DNA from: Castellaniella sp047971665
GTDB taxonomy: Bacteria > Pseudomonadota > Gammaproteobacteria > Burkholderiales > Burkholderiaceae_B
Length of the DNA stretch: 64,000 nucleotides
Direction: 5' to 3'
Assembly: GCF_047971665.1 (NCBI RefSeq)
Contig: NZ_JBKEAA010000018.1
Coordinates: forward strand, 1 to 64,000
The notes under the pieces are model-generated. The model was not told the DNA's origin. It saw only the letters and a list, made by a program, of their open reading frames with translations, and searched no databases. Position 1 is the first letter of the stretch; each line of letters begins with the position of its first letter. This document shows positions 43,657 through 51,352 of this stretch, in pieces. A program made the translations under genes and the position numbers.

Positions 43657-44712
43657 GTGCGCATTCTGCACCTGAATCTGGAAAAAGGCTGGCGGGGCGG
43701 TGAGCGCCAGACGCTGCTGACCTTGCGCGGCCTGCGCGCGGGGGGGCATGAGGTCGCCCTGGTCGCACGCGCAGGGGGGCCGTTGGCCAAGCGGGCGCGC
43801 GCCGAGGGCATCCCGGTATTCCTCTGCGGCGGCGCCCTGGGCTTGCCGCGCGTGCTGTTGACGACGGGATGGCGCTACGACGTGCTGCATGCCCAGACTG
43901 CCCAGGCCATGAGCCTGCTGGCGGCGTTGCGGCCGCTGTTGCGCGCGGCCCTGGTCTTTACGCGTCGCACAGCGTTCGACGCGCCGGGCGCGGCGAACCG
44001 CCATCGCTGGAAATGGCGGCGCGCCGACGCGTTGGTGGCGATCAGCGAGGCGGCGGCCGCAGCGCCTCGGGCGCTGGGCCTGCCCGTCACCATCATCCCC
44101 AGCGCGGTCGAAGCCGTGCCGCCGGATCCTCAGGGCATGAATGCGTTGAGGACGCGCTTTGGTCTGGAAGGCCGGCGTGTCCTGGTCACAGCGGCCGCGC
44201 TCAGTCCCGAAAAGGACCCGCTCACTCTGATCGAGGCGGTCGCGTTGCTGCGTCGCGATCATCCGGGCGTGTTGTGTCTGCACTGCGGCGCGGATGGCAC
44301 GGCGGCCGACGCGGCGCGTGCGCGGGTCACGGAACTGGGTCTGGAGGATCACTACCGGTTCGCAGGCTTTCAGTCCCGGGTGGCTGATGCGCTGGCGCTG
44401 GCCGAGGTCTATGTCAGCAGTTCACGGTTCGAGGCGCTGGGCACCAGCGTGCTGGATGCCTGTCTGACCGGACTGCCGGTGGTGGCCACGGATGTGGGTG
44501 GACACCGTGAAATTCTGGCGCCGGACAGGGGGCTGCTGGCGCCGGCGGGAGATCCCGAGACACTGGCGCGTCGCGTGGCCTGGGTGCTGGATCATGCCGA
44601 GGCTGCCCGGGCCATGGGAGCGCGGGCGCGGGAGCGGGTGGCGCAGGAGTATGCCGTGCCCACCATGGTGGCGCGTTACGAAAGCCTGTATCGCTGCCTA
44701 CAGCGGGCGTAG
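43657..44712 (+). CDS. Glycosyltransferase family 4 protein, lipopolysaccharide core type
   Basis: A 351-aa GT-B transferase. The N-terminus LHLNLEKGWRGGERQTLLTLRGLRAGGHEVALVAR is typical of LPS-core transferases; VSSSRFEALGTSVLDACLTGLPVVATDVGGHREIL is the sugar-nucleotide-binding GT4 motif with its E-x7-E-like pattern. It starts with GTG at 43657, with GAGGA five bases away. It probably adds a sugar to the LPS core, given waaC and waaA nearby. Its last 15 bp overlap the end of the convergent gamma-carbonic anhydrase gene. Confidence 0.88.
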   Translation: MRILHLNLEKGWRGGERQTLLTLRGLRAGGHEVALVARAGGPLAKRARAEGIPVFLCGGALGLPRVLLTTGWRYDVLHAQTAQAMSLLAALRPLLRAALVFTRRTAFDAPGAANRHRWKWRRADALVAISEAAAAAPRALGLPVTIIPSAVEAVPPDPQGMNALRTRFGLEGRRVLVTAAALSPEKDPLTLIEAVALLRRDHPGVLCLHCGADGTAADAARARVTELGLEDHYRFAGFQSRVADALALAEVYVSSSRFEALGTSVLDACLTGLPVVATDVGGHREILAPDRGLLAPAGDPETLARRVAWVLDHAEAARAMGARARERVAQEYAVPTMVARYESLYRCLQRA

Positions 44713-45219
44713 CGAGGTGCGATACCGCTGCGCGCGTTCGGCGTAGTCGCGGGCGCTGGCCTCGAGGTTGGCAACCTCTTCGTCGTTGAGCGTGCGCACG
44801 GCCTTGGCCGGCGTGCCCAGGATCAGCGATCGTTCCGGGAAGGTCTTGCCCTCGGTCACTAGGGCACCCGCGCCGACGAGGCTGTGGCGGCCGATCACTG
44901 CCCCGTTGAGTACCACGGCCTGGATGCCGATCAGCGCGCCGTCCTCGACGGTGCAGCCATGCAGCATGGCCTGATGGCCCACCGTGACGTTGCGGCCGAT
45001 ATGCAGGGGTTTGCCGGCGTCCACATGCAGCACGGCACCTTCCTGGATGTTGCTGTTCTCACCGATGAAAATGGGCTCGTTGTCGGCACGGATCGCGGCG
45101 CCGGGCCAGACGCTGGCGCCTGTCTGCAGCGTCACGGCGCCGATCAGGGTGGCTTCGTTCGACACGAAGGCGGACGGGTCGATGTGCGGGGTCAGGTCCC
45201 CCAGGGCATAACAGGTCAT
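44698..45219 (-). CDS. Gamma-carbonic anhydrase family protein
   Basis: A 173-aa left-handed beta-helix protein. The three metal-binding histidines expected for the family are in GAVLHVD and VTVGHQAMLHGC; GAGALVTEGKTFPERSLILGTPAKAVR is the typical ending. GGAGAT precedes the ATG at 45219. It may be a carbonic anhydrase or a related acyltransferase (YrdA/PaaY-like). It is convergent with the glycosyltransferase gene and divergent from waaC. Confidence 0.92.
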   Translation of the reverse strand: MTCYALGDLTPHIDPSAFVSNEATLIGAVTLQTGASVWPGAAIRADNEPIFIGENSNIQEGAVLHVDAGKPLHIGRNVTVGHQAMLHGCTVEDGALIGIQAVVLNGAVIGRHSLVGAGALVTEGKTFPERSLILGTPAKAVRTLNDEEVANLEASARDYAERAQRYRTSLRPL

Positions 45220-45337
45220 CGGGCGATCTCCGGGCAGTCCGCGCGCGGCGCGCGCCCGTGATCGGAGTGACGGCCGGGCGCGTTCGGCGGGGTGTTTTCG
45301 ATGGTAGCATGCTCGCCCGCGCGGCATGGGCCGGCCC

Positions 45338-45343
45338 TATAAT
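45338..45343 (+). promoter_or_regulatory. TATAAT -10 box placing transcription start at the waaC ATG
   Basis: A perfect TATAAT ends six bases before ATG 45350. With normal spacing transcription begins at the ATG itself, implying a leaderless message. There is no Shine-Dalgarno sequence. No clear -35 is seen. Confidence 0.55.
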
Positions 45344-45349
45344 CGCGCC

Positions 45350-46354
45350 ATGACGACACGCATCCTCATCGTACGCACCTCCTCGCTCGGGGACCTGGTG
45401 CACATGCTGCCCGCCATCAGCGATATCGCACGGCATGTGCCCGATGCGTCGATCGATTGGCTGGCCGAGGAATCCTTCGCCGAAATTCCCGCCTGGCATC
45501 CGGCCGTGCACGAGGTCATTCCCGTGGCGCACCGGCGCTGGCGCAAGCACTGGTGGGCGGCCGAGATCCGCCGCGAGCGCGCGGCCCTGCGCACCACGCT
45601 GGGCGAGCGCCGGTACGACATCATTCTGGACATGCAGGCCCTGATGAAATCGATCTGGCTGGTCCGGCAGACGCGTGGCGTGCGGCATGGGCTGGACTGG
45701 AAATCGGCGCGCGAGCCGCTGGCCTCGCTTTTCTACGATGTGCGTCATCGGGTGGAATTCTGGCAGCCAGCGATCATCCGCCAGCGGACCCTGGCGGCGG
45801 CCGCCTTCAGTTATACGATCCAAGGCGCGCCGGATTTCGGCCTGCGGGCGCTGACCGACGGGGTCGTGATCGAGCCGGCCGCCCTGATCATGCCCTCGGC
45901 CAGCCGTGATGACAAACTCTGGCCGCAGGCCGACTGGCAGCAGGTGTTCGACGACCTGCAGGGCCGCGGCCTGGGCCTGCGGTTGCTGGCCGGCAACGAG
46001 GCCGAGCAGGCCCGGGCGCATGAACTGATCCGGGGCCGCGCCGATGCGGTCGTTCTGCCCCGCATGGGGCTGCGGCAGGTGGCGGATCAGCTTGCGCGGG
46101 CGCGGATCATGGTGGGGCTGGACAGTGGCCTGACGCATCTGAGCGCCGGGCTGGGCCGCCCGACGATCGGCATCTACAAGGCCTCGACGCCCGTGCGCAC
46201 ACCGCTGCAGGGGCCGGCCTATGCCGCCAGTCTGGGCGAACGCGGGCAGGCGCCCGATGCGGGCTGTGTGCGGGCCGCCATCGCCGAGGCGCTGGATGCG
46301 GCCCGCGCCGGCGGGGACCGGGGAGATGCGGCGCCTTTGACGGGCCGCGTCTGA
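45350..46354 (+). CDS. waaC: Lipopolysaccharide heptosyltransferase I
   Basis: Adds the first heptose to Kdo in the LPS inner core. The 334-aa GT9 protein begins ILIVRTSSLGDLVHMLPAISDIARHVPDASIDWLAEESF, the WaaC pattern, and has DIILDMQALMKSIWLVRQTRG, GLDWKSAREPLASLFYD and the late MVGLDSGLTHLSAGLGRPTIGIY motif. The ATG at 45350 is chosen over 45326 because it fits the family and follows a perfect TATAAT. It is followed 45 bp later by waaA. Confidence 0.95.
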   Translation: MTTRILIVRTSSLGDLVHMLPAISDIARHVPDASIDWLAEESFAEIPAWHPAVHEVIPVAHRRWRKHWWAAEIRRERAALRTTLGERRYDIILDMQALMKSIWLVRQTRGVRHGLDWKSAREPLASLFYDVRHRVEFWQPAIIRQRTLAAAAFSYTIQGAPDFGLRALTDGVVIEPAALIMPSASRDDKLWPQADWQQVFDDLQGRGLGLRLLAGNEAEQARAHELIRGRADAVVLPRMGLRQVADQLARARIMVGLDSGLTHLSAGLGRPTIGIYKASTPVRTPLQGPAYAASLGERGQAPDAGCVRAAIAEALDAARAGGDRGDAAPLTGRV

Positions 46355-46399
46355 GATGCCGGGCGCAGCAGCGGTGACCCGACTGCGTGGAGGCGCCTG

Positions 46400-47746
46400 A
46401 TGCGCGGGCTGTATTCCCTGTTGCTGTGGATGCTGTCGCCTTTGCTGTTGGGGTGGATGGCTTTGCGCGCCCGTCGCGCCGGCGGCCAGTGGTCGGTGCT
46501 GGGCGCCGCGCGTTTTGGCCGCTACGGACCGGCCGGGGGCGATGACGGCGCCATCTGGGTTCATGCGGTCAGCCTGGGCGAGACCCGGGCGGCGCATCCG
46601 CTGATCCGGGCGCTGCTCGATCGTGGTCATCGGGTGCTGCTGACGCACATGACGGCGACTGGCCAGGCCGAGGGGCACCGTGTGTATGCGGCGGAGCTGG
46701 CCTCGGGCCGCATGCGACAGGACTGGCTGCCCTATGATTTTCCAGGGGCGACGCGCCGGTTCATGCGCCATTACCGCCCTTCGGTCGGCGTGCTGATCGA
46801 ACGCGAGGTGTGGCCCAACCTGGTGCATGCCGCAGTGTGCGCGCGCGTGCCGCTGGTGCTGGCCAGCGCGCGCATGTCGGCAGCGTCGCTGCGCGCCACC
46901 TTGCGATTGGGCGCGCTGCTGCGGCCCGCCTATGGCGCGCTGACGCTGACGTATGCGCAGTCGCTGGCCGACGCCCGGCGGCTGGAGCGGGCCGGTGCGC
47001 GGCAGGTCGAGATCTCGGGAAATTTCAAGTTCGATCTGCATCTGGATCGGGAACGGATGACCCGGGGGGCGCACTTTTCGGCGCAGCTGGACCGGCGGGT
47101 CGTGGTGATCGCCAGTACCCGTGAGGGGGAGGATGCGCCGTTCATCGAGGCCATCCGACAGCAGGTCGGGCAGCGGCGCGCTCGAGGGCATGATTCAGGA
47201 CCGCCGCTGCTGTTCATGCTGGTGCCGCGGCACCCCGAACGTTTCGATGCCGCCGCCGGGTTGTTGCGGGAGGCCGGACTGGCGCATGTGCGACGCAGCC
47301 ACCTGCTGACCCTGGGCGACGGCAGCCGTTCCGCCCTCGAGGCGTGCGGGGACGCCGAGGTGATCCTGGGCGACACGCTGGGTGAAATGGCCTGGTATTA
47401 CGCGTGCGCTCAGGTGGCCATCGTGGGCGGCAGTTTTGCGCCGCTGGGCGGGCAGAATTTCATCGAGGCCAGCGCGCAGGGACGACCGGTGCTGGTGGGG
47501 CCGCATACCGCCCATTTCGAGCAGGCGGTCAGTGATGCGCTGAGCGCGGGAGCCATCGCCCGGGCTGCCGATCCGGATCAGGCTGTGCGCCAGGCCTTGC
47601 AGTGGCTGGACGATCCGGCCAGCCTGCGGCGCATGGGCGAGGCGGCCCGTGACTGGGTCCGGCAGCATGCCGGAGCCGTGGCGCGTGTGGGCGATGGCAT
47701 CGAGACGCTGCTGGCGCAGGCTGCGCAACGCCCGCCCGGCGGCTGA
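46400..47746 (+). CDS. waaA: 3-deoxy-D-manno-octulosonic acid transferase
   Basis: Adds Kdo to lipid A precursor at the inner membrane. The 448-aa protein has an N-terminal membrane anchor (YSLLLWMLSPLLLGWMALRARR), then IWVHAVSLGETRAAHPLIRALLDRGHRVLLTHMTATG, YDFPGATRRFMRHYRPSVGVLIEREVWPNL and VGGSFAPLGGQNFIEASAQGRPVLVGPHTAHFE, all WaaA signatures. GGAGG lies six bases before the ATG. It is convergent with galU. Confidence 0.96.
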   Translation: MRGLYSLLLWMLSPLLLGWMALRARRAGGQWSVLGAARFGRYGPAGGDDGAIWVHAVSLGETRAAHPLIRALLDRGHRVLLTHMTATGQAEGHRVYAAELASGRMRQDWLPYDFPGATRRFMRHYRPSVGVLIEREVWPNLVHAAVCARVPLVLASARMSAASLRATLRLGALLRPAYGALTLTYAQSLADARRLERAGARQVEISGNFKFDLHLDRERMTRGAHFSAQLDRRVVVIASTREGEDAPFIEAIRQQVGQRRARGHDSGPPLLFMLVPRHPERFDAAAGLLREAGLAHVRRSHLLTLGDGSRSALEACGDAEVILGDTLGEMAWYYACAQVAIVGGSFAPLGGQNFIEASAQGRPVLVGPHTAHFEQAVSDALSAGAIARAADPDQAVRQALQWLDDPASLRRMGEAARDWVRQHAGAVARVGDGIETLLAQAAQRPPGG

Positions 47747-47773
47747 GGTCCGGCAGGGCCGTCCGCGTCCGAC

Positions 47774-48613
47774 TCAGGTCGGTGTCAGCCCGTGGTATTT
47801 CTTGCCCAGTGCGAGCGTGGCCTGGAAAAAGCCTTCCTTGCTGCCGCAGTCGTAGCGGGTTCCGTCGTAGTGGTGCGCCAGTACACGGCGCTGCTTGAGC
47901 AGCGCGGCGATGGCGTCGGTGAGCTGGATTTCACGGCCCACGCCGGCCTGTGTGCGGCGCAAGTGGTCGAAAATCTCGGGTTCCAGGATGTACCGGCCCA
48001 CGACGGCCTGATTCGACGGCGCGTCCTGTGGTTCGGGTTTTTCCACGATCTGTTCGACGCGGGTGTTGCGCGCGTCGAGCGGCGTGCCGGCGACCATGCC
48101 GTATTTTTTTGTGTCGGCGGGATCGATGGTCTGGATGGCGAGAACGCTGCCATCGTGCTGGTGGGCGGCATCCACCAGTTGGCGCGTGACCGAGGTGCGG
48201 GCATCCAGCAGGTCGTCGGCCAGCAGCACGGCAAAGGGCTCGTTGCCGACGATGGGTTCGGCGCACAGCACGGCGTGTCCCAGCCCCAGCGGCTGCGCCT
48301 GTCGGGTGTAGATGCAGTGGACGTCCGGTGGCAGGGTCGCGCGGATGGTTTCCAGCAGGGCCTGCTTGCCCTTGGATTCGAGTTCCGCCTCGAGCTCGGG
48401 CATGCGGTCGAAATGATCCTCGATGGCGCGCTTATGGCGGCCCGTCACGAAGATCAGTTCCGTGATGCCTGCGGCCAGTGCTTCTTCGACGGCGTACTGG
48501 ATCAGGGGCTTGTCGATGATCGGCAGCATTTCCTTGGGCATGGCTTTGGTGGCCGGCAGGAAACGGGTACCCAGGCCTGCGACGGGGAAGACGGCTTTGC
48601 GGATCGGTTTCAT
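47774..48613 (-). CDS. galU: UTP-glucose-1-phosphate uridylyltransferase
   Basis: Makes UDP-glucose for polysaccharide and LPS synthesis. The 279-aa protein has the nucleotidyltransferase motif AVFPVAGLGTRFLPATKAMPKEMLPIIDKPLIQYAVEEA, FVTGRHKRAIEDHFD, LGLGHAVLCAEP, VLLADDLLD and the C-terminal DCGSKEGFFQATLALGKKY. Its ATG shares one base with the stop of the preceding 57-aa gene, so the two are coupled. Confidence 0.97.
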   Translation of the reverse strand: MKPIRKAVFPVAGLGTRFLPATKAMPKEMLPIIDKPLIQYAVEEALAAGITELIFVTGRHKRAIEDHFDRMPELEAELESKGKQALLETIRATLPPDVHCIYTRQAQPLGLGHAVLCAEPIVGNEPFAVLLADDLLDARTSVTRQLVDAAHQHDGSVLAIQTIDPADTKKYGMVAGTPLDARNTRVEQIVEKPEPQDAPSNQAVVGRYILEPEIFDHLRRTQAGVGREIQLTDAIAALLKQRRVLAHHYDGTRYDCGSKEGFFQATLALGKKYHGLTPT

Positions 48614-48786
48614 CAGGGAGTCGTGGCGGGAGGAAGGGGCGCGCCCAGGGTCAGGGTCTGCTGGTTGCGCTCTGACAAAGGCCGGGGTGTGCGTCCCTGT
48701 TCGGCGGGCGGCGGGCCGAAGAAGCCCTGTCCGTAAGCCAGCAGCGCCAGATTGGCGATGAAGGCGAGTGTCAACAGGAATCGCAT
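48613..48786 (-). CDS. Small 57-aa protein with signal anchor; possible truncated SPOR-protein N-terminus
   Basis: A short gene found by translating the coaX-galU gap. It encodes MRFLLTLAFIANLALLAYGQ, a hydrophobic anchor, then a 37-residue polar Pro/Gln/Thr-rich tail ending PPATTP. Its stop overlaps the galU ATG (TGATG). In related bacteria a longer SPOR-domain protein with a similar N-terminus often follows coaX; here the SPOR domain is missing. It may be a degenerate gene kept for coupling to galU or a genuine small membrane peptide. No strong ribosome binding site is visible. Confidence 0.6.
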   Translation of the reverse strand: MRFLLTLAFIANLALLAYGQGFFGPPPAEQGRTPRPLSERNQQTLTLGAPLPPATTP

Positions 48787-48825
48787 GCTTCGACCAGGAC
48801 GGAAGGATGATGTGTAGCTAGTATA

Positions 48826-49647
48826 TCAGCGGGGGTCGGGCTGTCCCAGGCTCGCCAGCCCATCCAGAACAGGGCTGTCCAGCCAGCGCGGCGGCGTTGC
48901 AAGGCCGGGAGCCGAGCGTGTCAGTGCCGCCTGCAAGGCCGCTTGAAGATATGGCGCCGCGCCGCCGCTGATGAACAGTTGCGGTGCAGGACCGGGATAG
49001 GCATCACAGGCCAGTCGCCACTGGTGCAGCACGGCGCCGGCCTGCGCAGCCGCGATGCCGCTGACGATGGCGCTGTCCGTGTCGGTCGGGAAATCGGCAA
49101 TATCTCCTTGGGCCAGCGGCAGGCCGGCGGTGCCCTGAGCCAGGCTGCGCGCCATCAGGGCCGCGCCCGGCAGGATCAGTCCGCCGATGAACGCGGCGCG
49201 GCGCGCGCCGTCGGCCTGTGCTTGCCAGGCCAGGGTATCGATCGTGGTGGCAGTGCCGAAACTGGCCAGAATGCAGGGCGCCCCCGCCTGCCAGGCCGGA
49301 TCGTCCTGGATGTGGTCCAGCGCCCCCAGCAGGCCCAGCCAGCGGTCGGCGCCCAGTTGAGCCGGCTGGCGGTAGCCATTGACCAGCCGGTCGTGGCCGT
49401 CGCGGGCGTCGTGCCAGAGCACGGGCAGGTTCCAGGCGGTGCGGCAGGCGCGCTCGAGTGTGTCGCGGACGCTGTGGCTGGCGACGTTGGATCCCAGGAT
49501 GCGGAGCGGCGTGAAACTCAGGCGCGCGGCCAGATCGGACAGTTCCGTGTGCGCCAGAATCAGGGGCGGGGTACGGCGCCGGGATGCGCCCGGTTCCAGC
49601 CAGGCGATCTTGGCCCGGGTGTTGCCGATGTCGATCAGCAGGATCAT
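48826..49647 (-). CDS. coaX: Type III pantothenate kinase
   Basis: Phosphorylates pantothenate in coenzyme A synthesis. The 273-aa protein begins with the ASKHA phosphate motif ILLIDIGNTRAKIAWLE, has the GADRWLGLLGA loop, the SFGTATTIDTL motif with its catalytic region, and GGLILPGAALMARSLAQGTAGLP. Its ATG overlaps the birA stop by 4 bp (ATGA), the standard birA-coaX arrangement in betaproteobacteria. Confidence 0.95.
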   Translation of the reverse strand: MILLIDIGNTRAKIAWLEPGASRRRTPPLILAHTELSDLAARLSFTPLRILGSNVASHSVRDTLERACRTAWNLPVLWHDARDGHDRLVNGYRQPAQLGADRWLGLLGALDHIQDDPAWQAGAPCILASFGTATTIDTLAWQAQADGARRAAFIGGLILPGAALMARSLAQGTAGLPLAQGDIADFPTDTDSAIVSGIAAAQAGAVLHQWRLACDAYPGPAPQLFISGGAAPYLQAALQAALTRSAPGLATPPRWLDSPVLDGLASLGQPDPR

Positions 49648-50516
49648 CGTTGCAGCCGCACGGAGATCTCGCCGACCGAGATGGCCTGAACGCCTTCGGC
49701 ATTGCGCAACAGCAGGCGGCCGTTGACGTCGATGCCGCAGGCCGCGCCCGTGTGCGTCAGGCGACCATCGTCGAGGATGTCCAGCATGCGGCCCGCCAGG
49801 CCGTCGATTTCCGCATAGCGGTCGGGCAGATCGGAGAAGCCCCGGGCGGTGGCGTGATTCAGCGCGTCATACCAGGACCGCGCCGCACTGCTGGCCAGCT
49901 CGGCCGCCGTGATGCGTGCGGCTGCGGGGTCCTCTCCCGCGACCTCGGCCCAGTCCGCGATGCGTCGGTTCAGTGATCGCGACAGCGCCCGGGCGTCTTC
50001 CAGGTTCAGGCCCATGCCGATGATGATGAGGTGATGATCGGCTGCCTGCGCGGTGCCCGAGCGGGTGGATTCGATCAGGATGCCGGCCAGCTTGGCCTGG
50101 TCCCAGAGCAGGTCGTTGGGCCATTTCATGGTCAGGCGCGCTCGCTGGTCGGGGTCGATATGCGCGCGCAGGGCATGGCAGGTGGCTATGCCGATCAGAG
50201 GCGCGAGCGCGGGCAGCTGACGGGCCGGCAGAAAGACGTCGAAGGCGCAGGAAAACATCAGGTTGGCGCCAATCCGGTTCTGCCAGGTGCGTCCGGCGCG
50301 TCCGCGCCCTTGTGATTGCAGGTGGGTGCCCAGCAGCCAGGGGCGGTCCGGCGGGCCTTCGGACCGGCGGGCGTACGTCAGCAGGTCGGCGTTGGTCGAG
50401 CCGGTCTGTTCGACCCAGTCCACCTGGCGGAATTGCGGCAGGCTTGCGCGCAGGGCGGTGGCCATGTCTGAAGGAGAGGGCAGGGCGCCGGCGGGAGCGT
50501 GGGATGGGCCAGTCAT
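49644..50516 (-). CDS. birA: Biotin-[acetyl-CoA-carboxylase] ligase (no DNA-binding domain)
   Basis: Attaches biotin to the carboxyl carrier protein. The 290-aa protein has WVEQTGSTNADLLTYARR, the biotinyl-AMP loop SQGRGRAGRTWQN, MKWPNDLLWDQAKLAGILIE, GMGLNLEDA and a C-terminal SH3-like domain (DGRLTHTGAACGIDVNGRLLLRNAEG). There is no N-terminal helix-turn-helix, so it is a ligase only. It is divergent from the alpha/beta hydrolase gene across 45 bp. Confidence 0.94.
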   Translation of the reverse strand: MTGPSHAPAGALPSPSDMATALRASLPQFRQVDWVEQTGSTNADLLTYARRSEGPPDRPWLLGTHLQSQGRGRAGRTWQNRIGANLMFSCAFDVFLPARQLPALAPLIGIATCHALRAHIDPDQRARLTMKWPNDLLWDQAKLAGILIESTRSGTAQAADHHLIIIGMGLNLEDARALSRSLNRRIADWAEVAGEDPAAARITAAELASSAARSWYDALNHATARGFSDLPDRYAEIDGLAGRMLDILDDGRLTHTGAACGIDVNGRLLLRNAEGVQAISVGEISVRLQR

Positions 50517-50561
50517 ATAGGTAGAATGAGGTCTGGAGCAGACAGGAGAATCCGCGCAGCC

Positions 50562-51206
50562 ATGAGTTTACGCACAGAACAAGCCGCATGCCAGGGTCAG
50601 GCTGGTCTGGTCGAGTACACGGTGGATCACCCCGAGGACTCGCCGTCGGGCTGGGCGCTGGTGCTGCATCCGCATCCCCTGCATGGCGGCACCCGTGACA
50701 ACAAGGTCGTCACCACGGTGTCGCGCGCCTGCGTGCAGCATGGATTGCTGGCGGTTCGGCCCAATTTTCGCGGGGTGGGGGCATCGGCGGGCGTGTTCGA
50801 TCATGCGGTCGGCGAAACCGCCGATATGGTGGCTGTCGTCGAACATGTCTTTCAGACCCGGCCCGAGGCGGTTTCGGGGCCTTGGGTGCTGGCGGGGTTT
50901 TCTTTCGGGTCGGCGGTGGCCGCCCAGTTGTACGCTGAGCTGGCAGACCGGGATCTGCCTTTGCCGGCCCGCCTGATGCTGATCGGCTGCGCGGTCGACC
51001 GGTTCAGCCACCGCGCGCTGTCGGTGCCGCCCGACACGCTCGTCATCCACGGAGAGCATGATGATGTCGTGCCGCTGTCCGAAGGCATGGACTTTGCGCG
51101 GGCGCATCGGCTGGCTGTCACTGTCGTGCCCGACGCCGGCCATTTCTTTCACGGCAAATTGCTGCTTTTGCGCCAGATCGTTCAGTCCGGAGTGGCGGGG
51201 CTGTAG
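50562..51206 (+). CDS. Alpha/beta hydrolase (YfhR/CC_3441-like small family)
   Basis: A 214-aa alpha/beta hydrolase with LHPHPLHGGTRDNKVV near the N-terminus, RPNFRGVGASAGVFD, the nucleophile elbow AGFSFGSAVA and the late acidic/His pair in HGEHDDVVPL and DAGHFFHGK. This subfamily is common next to dacC in betaproteobacteria. GGAGAA lies before the ATG at 50562 and a -10-like TAGAAT is at 50522-50527. Substrate unknown. Confidence 0.9.
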   Translation: MSLRTEQAACQGQAGLVEYTVDHPEDSPSGWALVLHPHPLHGGTRDNKVVTTVSRACVQHGLLAVRPNFRGVGASAGVFDHAVGETADMVAVVEHVFQTRPEAVSGPWVLAGFSFGSAVAAQLYAELADRDLPLPARLMLIGCAVDRFSHRALSVPPDTLVIHGEHDDVVPLSEGMDFARAHRLAVTVVPDAGHFFHGKLLLLRQIVQSGVAGL

Positions 51207-51308
51207 TACCTGGCCCGGTCGTGCGCCACCCGGGGATGTCGTTTCAGTTGCTTGCGTTTTGTCTCGAATTGCGCCGACCGGGCCGGCCTGGCGTTTTTCC
51301 GTGCTGCC

Positions 51309-51314
51309 TATAAT
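51309..51314 (+). promoter_or_regulatory. TATAAT -10 box of the dacC promoter
   Basis: A perfect TATAAT lies about 40 bases before the dacC start, giving a leader of about 30-35 nt. The -35 region is not close to consensus. Confidence 0.5.
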
Positions 51315-51352
51315 GGGCGTTTGTCGTTTCCTTCCCTCTCTTTCCTTTTTTC

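Noticed and set aside
41565..43811. A 748-aa minus-strand open frame opposite phaM and glmU.
   Set aside because: Antisense to two certain genes; no signature.
45059..47191. A 710-aa minus-strand open frame across waaC and waaA.
   Set aside because: Antisense to two well-supported LPS genes; the part overlapping the carbonic anhydrase gene is in another frame.
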